Below the pieces are notes generated by a model. That model made no database searches, was not told the DNA's origin, and saw only the letters and a list, made by a program, of their open reading frames with translations. Shown piece by piece: positions 33,931-42,236 of a stretch of 64,000 nucleotides of DNA. Within the stretch, counting starts at the first letter, position 1, and the number at the start of each line of letters is the position of its first letter. A program made the position numbers and the translations under genes. Source of the stretch: Deltaproteobacteria bacterium (GTDB lineage Bacteria; Myxococcota_A; UBA9160; UBA6930); contig JAJDAQ010000137.1 in the NCBI GenBank assembly GCA_029261815.1, positions 1 to 64,000 on the forward strand. The letters are read 5' to 3'.

Positions 33931-35072
33931 CCTTCGAGTCCCATTCGCCGCGCGATGATGACCTTCATGATCTCATTGGTGCCGGCGTAGATCGACTGGA
34001 CGGCGGCGTCCTGGAAGTCCGTCGAGATCGGGTACTCGCTCATGAAGCCGTAGCCGCCGTGTAGCTGCAGGCACTCGGCCGTGATCTTCTTCTGGAGATC
34101 CGAAGTCCACCACTTCCCCATGGAAACCTCGCTCACGATCTCGTCCCCTCGAACATGGGCCGCAAGCAGACGGTCGGTGAACACCTGGCCGATCTGATAC
34201 TCGGTCTCCATCTCGGCGAGTTTGAACTGGGTGTTCTGGAAGCCCGCGATCGCCTGGCCGAAGGCCTTGCGCTCCTTCACGTAGGCGATCGTGTCGTCGA
34301 GGCTGCGGCGGATCGAGGCCATGCAACCCACCGAGATGCAGAGACGCTCCTGCTGCAGCTTCTCCATCAGCATCTTGAAACCCTGACCCTCCTGGCCCAG
34401 CAGGTTCCCGACAGGAACCCGGCAGTCCTGGAAGAACAGCTCGCTCGTGTCCTGCCCCTTGAGCCCGATCTTGTCGAGGTTGCGGCCCTTCTCGAAGCCA
34501 GGGGTTCCGGCCTCGACGAGCAATAGGCTGATCCCCGAATGCCGCGCGCTCGGATCCGTCTTGGCCACGACGATACACAGATCGCAGTTCTGGCCGTTCG
34601 AGATGAAGGTCTTCGCGCCGTTCACCACATAGTAGTCGCCGTCGCGAATGGCCGTCGTGGTGACGTTCGCGAGGTCGGACCCGGTTCCTGGCTCGGTCAT
34701 CCCGATCGACACCAGACACTCACCCGCGATCGCGGGCACCAGGAACTGCTGCTTCTGCGCTTCGCTGCCGTACGTCGCGAGGTAGGGCAGGCAGATGTCC
34801 GTGTGAAGTGACGCCTGCAGCGCGTGCGCACGGGCGTAACCGAGCTCTTCCATGATGATCGCGTCGTAGAGGAAATCGGCGCCCGCGCCCCCGTACGCCT
34901 CGGGCATGTTGGCGCCCAGGTAGCCTTCTTCGCCCATGCGCTTCCAGGCCGATCGCGGCACGATTCCGGCCGCATTCCAGTCGAGAACGTTCGGCTCCAC
35001 CTCTTGCTGGACGAAACGTTGGAATTGCTCACGAAACAGATCGTGTTCTTCGCTGAAGATCTCGCGGCGCAT
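33927..35072 (-). CDS. Acyl-CoA dehydrogenase
   Basis: 381 residues, full length. LVSIGMTEPGTGSDLANVTT near residue 117 is the FAD/substrate signature, YVKERKAFGQ near 245 and LQLHGGYGFMSEYP near 340 follow, and the end YAGTNEIMK resembles long-chain/isovaleryl-type enzymes. It removes two hydrogens from an acyl-CoA and passes electrons to ETF. GGAGGAGG precedes the ATG. Lies 32 bases downstream of the SGNH hydrolase gene and is probably co-transcribed from the repeat-bearing promoter at 35849-35923. Confidence 0.9.
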   Translation of the reverse strand: MRREIFSEEHDLFREQFQRFVQQEVEPNVLDWNAAGIVPRSAWKRMGEEGYLGANMPEAYGGAGADFLYDAIIMEELGYARAHALQASLHTDICLPYLATYGSEAQKQQFLVPAIAGECLVSIGMTEPGTGSDLANVTTTAIRDGDYYVVNGAKTFISNGQNCDLCIVVAKTDPSARHSGISLLLVEAGTPGFEKGRNLDKIGLKGQDTSELFFQDCRVPVGNLLGQEGQGFKMLMEKLQQERLCISVGCMASIRRSLDDTIAYVKERKAFGQAIAGFQNTQFKLAEMETEYQIGQVFTDRLLAAHVRGDEIVSEVSMGKWWTSDLQKKITAECLQLHGGYGFMSEYPISTDFQDAAVQSIYAGTNEIMKVIIARRMGLEG

Positions 35073-35104
35073 GGAGCCTCCTCCGGGTTTGAGCGTTTGG
35101 GAGG

Positions 35105-35827
35105 CTAGCCGTCTGACGGCTCGGCGTCCGGCCCGTAGGCCTCTAGCAGCGGCGGGCGGACCACGGATGTCCAGCGGGCGTAGCCCGCCGCGCTCAGGTG
35201 CAATCCGTCAAAGATGTAGTGGTCGGGATCGGGCAGGCCGTCGGACCCGAGAAGCACGTCGGCCACGTGCAGGTAGTGGACCTGCGGATCGGCCGCCGCG
35301 AAGCCCTGGAGCGCGATGTTGACCCGTTGCATCTCCGGCATCAGCTCGACGCGCAGGATCGATGGCTTCATCGAGAAGAGCCAGAGGTCGGCGGCCGGAA
35401 GTTCCGATCGGATCAGTGTCACGAAAGCCGTGAAGTCGGCGATGACACGCTCCGGCGACTTCCCGGATCCGAGATCGTTGCCGCCCACGAAGACGACGAC
35501 GGCCCTCGGGTCGTAGGGGACCACGATCCGCGCGGCATTGTGGAGAACGTGCTCCATGTGGGCACCGCCGAAACCCCGTTGGATGATCGGCAGCGGTGCC
35601 ATGTCCTCTGCCAGCGTGTCCCACAAGCGGATACTCGAGCTTCCAACGAAGACGATGCCCCCTGCCGCCGGGAAGGCTTCATCATCTTCTGCCTCGAACG
35701 CAGCGATCTCGGACTCGAAGAAGTCCGGCCGACCGGCCGCCAGCCCTTGATAGGTGAGGAATGCCCCGACGGCACCGGCGAACAAGACGAGACAGGCAAC
35801 GAGGCCGATGGCGAGCTTCTTCCACAT
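35105..35827 (-). CDS. SGNH/GDSL-type hydrolase, membrane anchored
   Basis: 240 residues. An N-terminal signal anchor (LAIGLVACLVLFAGAVGAFL) precedes block I GSSSIRLW with the nucleophile Ser near 63, block III GGND near 117 and block V DGLHLS near 209, the D-x-x-H pair. These are esterase/lipase blocks of the SGNH family, probably acting outside the inner membrane. The gene starts 21 bases past the tandem palindromic repeat array and probably leads the operon containing the acyl-CoA dehydrogenase. Confidence 0.85.
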   Translation of the reverse strand: MWKKLAIGLVACLVLFAGAVGAFLTYQGLAAGRPDFFESEIAAFEAEDDEAFPAAGGIVFVGSSSIRLWDTLAEDMAPLPIIQRGFGGAHMEHVLHNAARIVVPYDPRAVVVFVGGNDLGSGKSPERVIADFTAFVTLIRSELPAADLWLFSMKPSILRVELMPEMQRVNIALQGFAAADPQVHYLHVADVLLGSDGLPDPDHYIFDGLHLSAAGYARWTSVVRPPLLEAYGPDAEPSDG

Positions 35828-35848
35828 GGGAGTCCCCAGAGATGATTC

Positions 35849-35923
35849 CTGAGCGAACGCTCAGACGTGATTGCTGAGCGAACGCTCAGACGTGATTGCT
35901 GAGCGGAAGCTCAGACGTGATTG
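35849..35923. promoter_or_regulatory. Three tandem 25-bp units each with a CTGAGCG-AA-CGCTCAG palindrome
   Basis: Units at 35849-35873, 35874-35898 and 35899-35923 run without spacer. The first two are identical; the third changes the centre (CTGAGCGGAAGCTCAG). Each has a near-perfect palindrome and the linker ACGTGATTG. A degenerate linker (AGATGATTC) precedes unit one. The array lies between the DUF523 gene (its stop falls inside the third unit) and the SGNH gene. Palindromes of this size are typical of TetR-family operators, and three in phase would allow cooperative binding; RNA hairpins are the alternative. Confidence 0.65.
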
Positions 35924-36882
35924 CGCAGCATGAGTTCGCGCGGATGCGGCTCCAGGAACGTCTGCCCCTGAAGATAGTCGACCGAGTGCACGCGAACGTG
36001 GTGTCGCAGCAGCGTCACCGGAACGACCAGCGGAACTTCGCCACGGCGGTACGCGTGAATCTCCGTCGCGAGCTCTCCCCGCGCGGCCGAGTCGAGAAAC
36101 TCCTTCAGGTGTCCGGCCGCGTGTTGCAGCACGTTCGTGTTGCTTCCGCGCGTCGCCAGCTTCGAGAGCGCGCCCATGAAATGAGCGGTGTAGTCGGTGC
36201 GCATCGTGGCCGCACTGTGCTGCCGCGCGTCCGCAACGAGGCGACCCATTGCCCGGTACGTCTTTTCGTTGTGGGCCAGGAGCTGAAGCTTGTGCGCCGT
36301 ATGAAACGCGACCAATCGCCCCGCGGAGAAGCGCTCGGTCCAGAGTGCGCGAACCCGCTTCCACGCGAAGACGCGCTCGATGAAGTTCTCGCGAAGCCCC
36401 GGGTCGTTGAGCCGCCCTTCCTCTTCGACCGGCATGTCGGGAAACGCGCGCGTGATCGCCTGGGCGTAAAGCCCCCGCCCTTGTCGAAGCGGCATCTTCC
36501 CCTCGCGATGGAGCCTCACGCGATGCAGACCACAGGTGGGCGAGTCGCGCTTGAAGACGTAACCGTCGAGGCCCTCGCGCAGGAGCACCTTCGCGCGGCC
36601 GCGCGAGAAGCGTTCCATCGCGCGCGTATGATCCACGCCACTGCCGACGCCAACCAGGCGAAGCGGACCGTCCAGTTCCCCCTCCAGGTGAATCGGCTCT
36701 CGTGGCGTCGACATCCCGGCTTCGACTTCGGGGCAAACCGACACCCACTCGACGAACGGGGCCATGGTTTCCGTCAGGAATCCGTTTCGCTTGTGGCCGC
36801 CATCCCAACGGACCGCTTCACCCAGCAAGCACGCCGAGATCCCGATCCGAAGCGATTCGTTCCCAGGAGTCGCCCAGTTCAT
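35911..36882 (-). CDS. DUF523-DUF1722 fusion protein (TudS/YbgA-like)
   Basis: 323 residues. The N-terminal half is DUF523, whose studied member TudS is an iron-sulfur thiouracil desulfurase: ISACLLG (Cys18), VSVCPEVEAGM (Cys50) and SPTCGLH (Cys117) match the three conserved cysteines. The C-terminal half is DUF1722 (YbgA): YTAHFMGALSKLATRGSN near residue 224 and HVRVHSVDYLQGQTFLEPHP near 295 (quoted in part). The role of the fused DUF1722 is unsettled. Start at 36882 overlaps the metallo-beta-lactamase stop by ATGA, so the two are co-translated. Confidence 0.85.
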   Translation of the reverse strand: MNWATPGNESLRIGISACLLGEAVRWDGGHKRNGFLTETMAPFVEWVSVCPEVEAGMSTPREPIHLEGELDGPLRLVGVGSGVDHTRAMERFSRGRAKVLLREGLDGYVFKRDSPTCGLHRVRLHREGKMPLRQGRGLYAQAITRAFPDMPVEEEGRLNDPGLRENFIERVFAWKRVRALWTERFSAGRLVAFHTAHKLQLLAHNEKTYRAMGRLVADARQHSAATMRTDYTAHFMGALSKLATRGSNTNVLQHAAGHLKEFLDSAARGELATEIHAYRRGEVPLVVPVTLLRHHVRVHSVDYLQGQTFLEPHPRELMLRNHV

Positions 36883-37784
36883 TCGCGGGTAACAGCGCTG
36901 GAGAGATCGGCCCACACGAGACCCAGGAGCTGCTCCGCCTTCAGGAAGCCACCTCCCCATTTCGGGTCGAGGTCGGCCAGGGGCTTGCGGGCGATGAATG
37001 CCGCTTGTTCCTCACCTGCAGCCTGCGCCGCGGCAACACGATCACGGACCGTCACCAACATGGCGCGCGTCGCACGCAGGTCGGCCTTGTTCGCGAGCGG
37101 GCCGTGGCCGGGAATGATCTTCACATCGTCTGCAGCCCGGGTCAGCACGGCATCTGCGGCGGCGATCATCCCGGCGATGCTCCCGCCGGAGAAGACATCG
37201 ATGAACGGGTAGATGCCGTTGAAGAACGTATCGCCCATATGGACGGCTCCGGCGTGGGGAAACCACACGTGGGAGTCGCCGTCGGTGTGCGCAGGCGCGA
37301 CATGCTCCACCTGGATCTCGTGACCGTTCCAATGCAACACGACGCCATCTTCGAAAGTCACCACGGGAAGGGACACGCCCGCTCGCGCGGGATCGTTGAC
37401 GCCCAGTGCCTCGACGACCCGCGGGTTCGCCATTCGCGCTCGGACGTTCTCGTGCGCCACGACGAGCGCACCCTGTGCAGCCAGCAGATCGTTCCCGCCG
37501 GTGTGATCGCCGTGGTAGTGCGTATTGATCACGAATCGAACCGGTCCAGGCTGCAATGCTGCCACGGCGGCCTCGATGCCGGGCACCATGTAGTCATACT
37601 GATCGTCGATCAGGACCGGTCCGTCTGGCCCCGTAGACACCGCGACATTGCCTCCCTGCCCGAACAACACATGCAGGCCAGGCCCGACCTGGGCCGTCTG
37701 GATGGGCACCGGCTCGGCGGCCTGAGCGGCGCCAACGGCGAGCAGGGACGTACAAAGAACCAGGATTGCCGAGATCGGATGCAT
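36879..37784 (-). CDS. Secreted metallo-beta-lactamase fold hydrolase
   Basis: 301 residues with a cleavable signal (LLAVGAAQA). The zinc motif THYHGDH gives His89, His91, Asp93 and His94; further ligands are in APAHTDGDSHVWF, MGDTFFN and IIPGHGPL. The spacing matches the periplasmic QuiP/SoxH/AttM-like quinoprotein-relay or lactonase-like group rather than a proven beta-lactamase. AAGGAG six bases before the ATG. Overlaps the DUF523 gene. Confidence 0.85.
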   Translation of the reverse strand: MHPISAILVLCTSLLAVGAAQAAEPVPIQTAQVGPGLHVLFGQGGNVAVSTGPDGPVLIDDQYDYMVPGIEAAVAALQPGPVRFVINTHYHGDHTGGNDLLAAQGALVVAHENVRARMANPRVVEALGVNDPARAGVSLPVVTFEDGVVLHWNGHEIQVEHVAPAHTDGDSHVWFPHAGAVHMGDTFFNGIYPFIDVFSGGSIAGMIAAADAVLTRAADDVKIIPGHGPLANKADLRATRAMLVTVRDRVAAAQAAGEEQAAFIARKPLADLDPKWGGGFLKAEQLLGLVWADLSSAVTRE

Positions 37785-37845
37785 GCGGACTCCTTGGGCG
37801 GGACCGCATCCTACACCGGTCGCCCGGATCGGCCGAATCTCACTG

Positions 37846-37859
37846 ACATTCGTTAATGT
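37846..37859. promoter_or_regulatory. Palindrome ACATT-CGTT-AATGT between divergent genes
   Basis: A 14-bp sequence with five-base arms in the 120-base gap between the metallo-beta-lactamase gene and the acyl-CoA dehydrogenase pair. It overlaps an AT-rich stretch (TTAATGTA) that could be the -10 region. A dimeric repressor could bind here and control the fatty-acid-type genes. Weak by itself. Confidence 0.35.
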
Positions 37860-37904
37860 AGTCCCTCCGGCGCCAGCTCGGCGGCCTTGATTCATGGAGC
37901 GCAG

Positions 37905-38978
37905 ATGGACTTCACACTCACCGAGGAGCAGGAGCTGCTCCAGGAAACCGTCCGCGGCTTCGTCGCAAACGAAAGCCCCGCCACGGCGGTCCGCGAGATC
38001 TTCGATGGCGAGCGCAGCGCGAAGCCCGCGCTTTGGAAAGGTCTCGTCGAGATGGGCATCGCCGGGCTCACGGTTCCCGAGACGCACGGAGGCGCCGGCC
38101 TCGACCTGCTCGATGCAGCCCTCGCCTCGGAGGTGCTCGGCCATTTCGCCGTGCCCGTGCCCTTCCTCGAACACACGCTCACGGTCACGGCCCTCATCGA
38201 AGGCGGCGGTTCCGAGCAACAATCCCATTGGCTCCCGCGCCTCGCCAACGGCGACGCCCTTGGCACCGTCGCACTGGGCGAAGGCGAAGACACATGGCAA
38301 CCCACCCACTGGACGGCCCGGTTCGAGAACGACGTCGTCACCGGCACCAAGCGTTATGTGCCCGCCGCGGAGAAAGCCGGCGTGTTCGTCGTGGGGATCG
38401 CGGGCGGCGGTTTGGCCCTGGTCGACGCATCGGCTGCGGGAGTCACCGTCGAGCCGATGCCAACCGTGGATCGCGGACGTCCACTGTTCACCGTCCACTT
38501 CGAGAATGCGGCCGCAACGGAACTCGCTTCTGCGGCTGCCCAGCGGGTGCTCGACGCCGGCCTGGTCCTCCTTGCCGCCGATAGCTTCGGTGCGGCCGAC
38601 CGATTGATTCGCATGACGGCCGACTACGCGAACACCCGCGAACAGTTCGGCCAGGTACTCGCGCAGTTCCAGGGCATGAAGCACCAGATCGCGGACATGG
38701 CCGTCGACGTCGTCCCGACGCGCGGCATGTGGTGGTACGCGGCGCACGCCTTCGACCAGAAGATGGCGGGCGCTGGCCGCGCTGCGGCACTGGCGAAGTC
38801 GCATGTGACCGACCGCGCCCAGCAAACGGCGCGGCAAGCAGTCGAATGCCACGGCGGGATCGGCTTTACCTGGGAGTGCGACGTGCAGATCTGGTTCAAG
38901 CGCGTCATGCAGGACCGTCTGCTCTTTGGGACTCCGGAACGACTTCGCGAGAACATCGCGGCCACGGGAGGCTGGTAG
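37905..38978 (+). CDS. Acyl-CoA dehydrogenase, short partner subunit
   Basis: 357 residues. MDFTLTEEQELLQETVRGFV start, middle domain weaker than usual (LGTVALGEGEDTWQP in place of the W-x-Q/T-E-P-x-x-G-S-D signature), then ANTREQFGQVLAQFQGMKH and ECHGGIGFTWECD. The loss of a standard central FAD signature and its position directly before a full acyl-CoA dehydrogenase fit the non-catalytic or weakly catalytic half of heteromeric FadE-type enzymes, known from steroid side-chain degradation. ATG at 37905; the frame has an earlier start at 37887. Confidence 0.85.
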   Translation: MDFTLTEEQELLQETVRGFVANESPATAVREIFDGERSAKPALWKGLVEMGIAGLTVPETHGGAGLDLLDAALASEVLGHFAVPVPFLEHTLTVTALIEGGGSEQQSHWLPRLANGDALGTVALGEGEDTWQPTHWTARFENDVVTGTKRYVPAAEKAGVFVVGIAGGGLALVDASAAGVTVEPMPTVDRGRPLFTVHFENAAATELASAAAQRVLDAGLVLLAADSFGAADRLIRMTADYANTREQFGQVLAQFQGMKHQIADMAVDVVPTRGMWWYAAHAFDQKMAGAGRAAALAKSHVTDRAQQTARQAVECHGGIGFTWECDVQIWFKRVMQDRLLFGTPERLRENIAATGGW

Positions 38979-38980
38979 AC

Positions 38981-40195
38981 GTGGATCTCGAGTTCGGCGA
39001 GAAGTACGAAACCCTCCGCGCACAAGCGCGTGACTTTGCGCGGTCGTCATGGCCGCTCCAGGGCGACGAAGCGAAACTGCCCGAGCGGGAACAGGGAATC
39101 CTCTGGAAGGAGCGAGCGATTGCAGCCGGCTTCCTCCACCGAACGGTTCCGGCGGCCTACGGTGGCGGCGGACTCGAGCCCGATGTCCTGGCAGAGACCG
39201 TGATCCGCCAGGAACTCGACGAAGCCGGCGTGCCGCACCGCGGCTCGATGCAGGGCACCCACATGCTCGTGCCGACCCTGCTCGAATGCGGCACCGAGGA
39301 GCAGCGCCAGGCCTACATCCGCCCCACCCTCACCGGCGTGATGCGCTGGTGCCAGGGCTACAGCGAGCCCGGCTCTGGCTCCGATCTCGCTTCGCTCCAG
39401 AGTCGCGCCGTCGTCGATGGCGACGAATGGGTCATCAATGGGCAGAAGATCTGGACCACACAGGCCACCGAAGCCGAGATGATGTTCGGACTGTTCCGGA
39501 CGGAACCGGACGCTCCAAAGCACGGCGGAATCTCCTACCTGCTGCTCTCCATGGACACGCCCGGCATCGACCCGCGTCCGCTCCAGATGATGCAGGGCGG
39601 CCTCGACTTCTGTGAGGTCTTCTTCAACGACGTGCGCATCCCGGCCGCAAACATCGTTGGGAAACGCGGCGAAGGCTGGAAGGTTTCGCGCTCGACGCTC
39701 AAGCACGAACGCATGCTCATCGGCGACTCGACCGGGAGCCGCAAGAGCTTCGAGGGCCTGCTCGAACTGGCTCGCAATACGCCCCGCGACGGTCGACCCG
39801 CCATCGAAGACCCGCACATCCGACAGCGCATCGCAGAGCTGGAGGGCTACGTCACCGCCCGCGAGTGGGCCGTTGCGCGCATCATCAGTGCCGTCGCCCA
39901 GAACGACGACATGAAGGTGATGGACGACATGCTGATGGCCAAGATCGCAAGTACGAACGTCACCCAGATGACGGCCAAGATCGCGATCGACCTGCTAGGC
40001 GACCTCGGACTGGAAGAGCCCAGCGGCGACGCGATCGTCATGGGATACGGAGGGACCGACGCGGCGAGCTGGGTCTCGCAGTACATGACCTCCCTATCCG
40101 GCGCGATCGCCGGCGGCTCGTCCAACATCCAGCGCAACATCATTGGCGAGCGACTCTACGGCTTGCCCCGCGACCGCCGCCCCGAGGGGCACTGA
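38981..40195 (+). CDS. Acyl-CoA dehydrogenase, full-length partner
   Basis: 404 residues from a GTG two bases after the preceding stop. GYSEPGSGSDLASLQSRA near residue 126 is the canonical central signature; IWTTQATEAEMMF follows, and the C-terminus reads GGSSNIQRNIIGERLYGLPR. The short and long subunits in tandem suggest an alpha2beta2 enzyme for a bulky acyl-CoA. No electron-transfer flavoprotein gene is nearby. Confidence 0.9.
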   Translation: MDLEFGEKYETLRAQARDFARSSWPLQGDEAKLPEREQGILWKERAIAAGFLHRTVPAAYGGGGLEPDVLAETVIRQELDEAGVPHRGSMQGTHMLVPTLLECGTEEQRQAYIRPTLTGVMRWCQGYSEPGSGSDLASLQSRAVVDGDEWVINGQKIWTTQATEAEMMFGLFRTEPDAPKHGGISYLLLSMDTPGIDPRPLQMMQGGLDFCEVFFNDVRIPAANIVGKRGEGWKVSRSTLKHERMLIGDSTGSRKSFEGLLELARNTPRDGRPAIEDPHIRQRIAELEGYVTAREWAVARIISAVAQNDDMKVMDDMLMAKIASTNVTQMTAKIAIDLLGDLGLEEPSGDAIVMGYGGTDAASWVSQYMTSLSGAIAGGSSNIQRNIIGERLYGLPRDRRPEGH

Positions 40196-40231
40196 CACGC
40201 GCAGCTTTCCGGAGACCGCGCCGCGGGCATG

Positions 40232-40237
40232 TATGAT
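40232..40237 (+). promoter_or_regulatory. -10-like box TATGAT, leaderless spacing
   Basis: TATGAT ends seven bases before the ATG at 40245, so the transcript could begin at or near the start codon. It follows the 3' end of the acyl-CoA dehydrogenase gene by 36 bases and would give the peptidase gene its own promoter. Confidence 0.35.
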
Positions 40238-40244
40238 AGGCCGC

Positions 40245-42236
40245 ATGCTCCGTCTCCTTTCAGCACTCCTGGCAGGTGGGATCCTGGCCGGCGCCGCGCA
40301 TGCGGAGCCGGGCCCGATTCCGGTCGAAGACCTCTTCAAGAACCCGACCTTTTCGAGTCCGCGTCTCTCACCGGATGGGAAGCACATCGCGTTCCTGTAC
40401 TCGGAGGGTGACCGACAGCTCGTCATGGTCCGTCAGTCCGGCGACAGCAACGATCCCGGGGGACCGATCGCCGCGATCACTGACCCGAACATCCGCCTGG
40501 CTTGGCTCGCGTGGGCAAACAACGAACGTCTCCTGCTCAGCGGCACAACGAGGAGCAGCGACGGCCGTGGGGTCCGCGGCCGCCGAACCCAGCTCTTCGC
40601 CGTGGACGCCAACAAGGACGACTTTCGGTGGCTCGCTCGCCGCTGGCCAGTGCACGGCCAAGGCGCCTGGCGGGTCCAGTTCGAGGACCAGATCCTCAGT
40701 TATCTGCCGGATCAGCCGGACCATGTGCTGATCGCCTATCGGGATCCGATCGAGGACTACCCTGCAGTCAAGCGCCTCAATATCAAATCCGGCGCTTTGC
40801 GTTCGTTCGCGCCGATGAAACGACCAGTTGTCCAGTGGCACGTCGATGCCGACGGCCGACTGCGCGCTGGGGAAGCACGCGACCGCAACGGGTACCACGC
40901 GGTGCTGCGCGCATCGGAGGAAGACCCCTGGGAGAGGCACCTCGGCCATGACTCGTTGCGCGAGGCTGGTCTGGACTTCGCCGGCTTCTCGGAAGACCCG
41001 AACGTGGTCTATGTGGCGGGCGCGCTCGAGGGCAGGAGCGCCATCTACTCGTTCGATCTTGCGACGGGACAAACGCGTGAACTGATTTGGACGCATCGCT
41101 CCGTTGATGCGGGATCGTTGGTGTATGCCGCCGACGGCCGCCGGCTGATCGGCGTGCGATACGTCACCGACTGGCCGTCCATCCACTACTTCGATCAGGC
41201 CGAAAAAAACACGAGCCGGATGATTCGGCGTTTCCTGAGAACGAAACTCAAGCGTCGAACGTCGACCGAAACGGTGAGCACGACACAGGACGGCAACCTG
41301 CGGATCATTCGCGCAAGCGGCCCTACGCAACCTCCGGTGCACTTCGCGTTCGACGCCACGACGCAGGGCGTTGGCCAACTCATGGAGGAGTACCCGCGAA
41401 TCGACCGAGCGGCGCTCACGATGCCTGAGCCGATCTCATTCGAGGCCCGAGATGGTCGCACGATCACGGGCTACCTGACGATACCGGCCGCCGCCGGCGA
41501 TGCATTACCCCCTTTGATCGTGCTCCCACATGGCGGCCCTTGGAGTCGCGACATGATGCGTTGGGACCCCGAAGTCCAGCTGTTTGCCAGCCGCGGCTAC
41601 GCGGTCCTCCAGGTGAATTTCCGAGGGTCCACGGGGTTCGGCTCGGATCTCTACACCTCTGGCTTTCGCGAACAAGGTCTTGCCATCCAGGACGACATCA
41701 CGGATGGCGTGCACTGGGCAGTCTCCCAGGCGCGGGTCGACCGGGATCGCATCGGCATCTACGGCACAAGCTTCGGTGGCTATTCGGCCTTGATGAACCC
41801 GATACGCAACCCAGGCCTCTACCGCGCGGCCGCTAGCTATGCCGGCGTCGCGGACTTTCAACTCCAAGCGGAAACGAACTCGGCGTACATCGAGCACCAG
41901 GACGCCGGAGACGTGATGGTCGGCGACGAAGACGATCGAAAGGAACGGGCAAGACTCCGCACCCAGTCGCCCTTGGCGCGGGCGAGCGAAATGCCGGTCC
42001 CCGTGCTCCTCGGGCACGGGCAGGACGACGACGTCGTCAACGCGAAGCAATCAAGGCAGATGCGCGACGCGCTCGAAGCGGCCGGCAAGCGCGTCGAATA
42101 CATGCAGTTCGAGAACGAGATCCACGGCTTCCTGTTGGAGGAAAACCGTGTCGCGTTCTACACGCGGCTGGTGTCCTTCTTCGACGAACACCTCGCTTCG
42201 CGCTCGCCGGAGACCGCGTCGGCCGAGACGCCCTAG
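40245..42236 (+). CDS. S9 family prolyl oligopeptidase, secreted
   Basis: 663 residues. Signal peptide MLRLLSALLAGGILAGAAHA, a beta-propeller-like region to about residue 400 (repeats such as RLSPDGKHIAF, VYAADGRRLIGV) and an alpha/beta hydrolase domain with GTSFGGYS (Ser509), an Asp in GHGQDDDV (about 595) and His627 in NEIHGF. The triad order fits acylaminoacyl/dipeptidyl peptidases. ATG at 40245 is preferred to 40233 because it starts the signal peptide. Its stop shares CTAG with the convergent VOC gene. Confidence 0.9.
   Translation: MLRLLSALLAGGILAGAAHAEPGPIPVEDLFKNPTFSSPRLSPDGKHIAFLYSEGDRQLVMVRQSGDSNDPGGPIAAITDPNIRLAWLAWANNERLLLSGTTRSSDGRGVRGRRTQLFAVDANKDDFRWLARRWPVHGQGAWRVQFEDQILSYLPDQPDHVLIAYRDPIEDYPAVKRLNIKSGALRSFAPMKRPVVQWHVDADGRLRAGEARDRNGYHAVLRASEEDPWERHLGHDSLREAGLDFAGFSEDPNVVYVAGALEGRSAIYSFDLATGQTRELIWTHRSVDAGSLVYAADGRRLIGVRYVTDWPSIHYFDQAEKNTSRMIRRFLRTKLKRRTSTETVSTTQDGNLRIIRASGPTQPPVHFAFDATTQGVGQLMEEYPRIDRAALTMPEPISFEARDGRTITGYLTIPAAAGDALPPLIVLPHGGPWSRDMMRWDPEVQLFASRGYAVLQVNFRGSTGFGSDLYTSGFREQGLAIQDDITDGVHWAVSQARVDRDRIGIYGTSFGGYSALMNPIRNPGLYRAAASYAGVADFQLQAETNSAYIEHQDAGDVMVGDEDDRKERARLRTQSPLARASEMPVPVLLGHGQDDDVVNAKQSRQMRDALEAAGKRVEYMQFENEIHGFLLEENRVAFYTRLVSFFDEHLASRSPETASAETP

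Noticed and set aside
35849-35923. Short CRISPR-like array
   Set aside because: The units are contiguous with no spacers, only three, and lie at a promoter.
38988-39050. Minus-strand upstream extension joining the metallo-beta-lactamase gene to a 720-codon frame
   Set aside because: The extension is antisense to two acyl-CoA dehydrogenase genes; the signal peptide, ribosome site and ATG at 37784 mark the true start.
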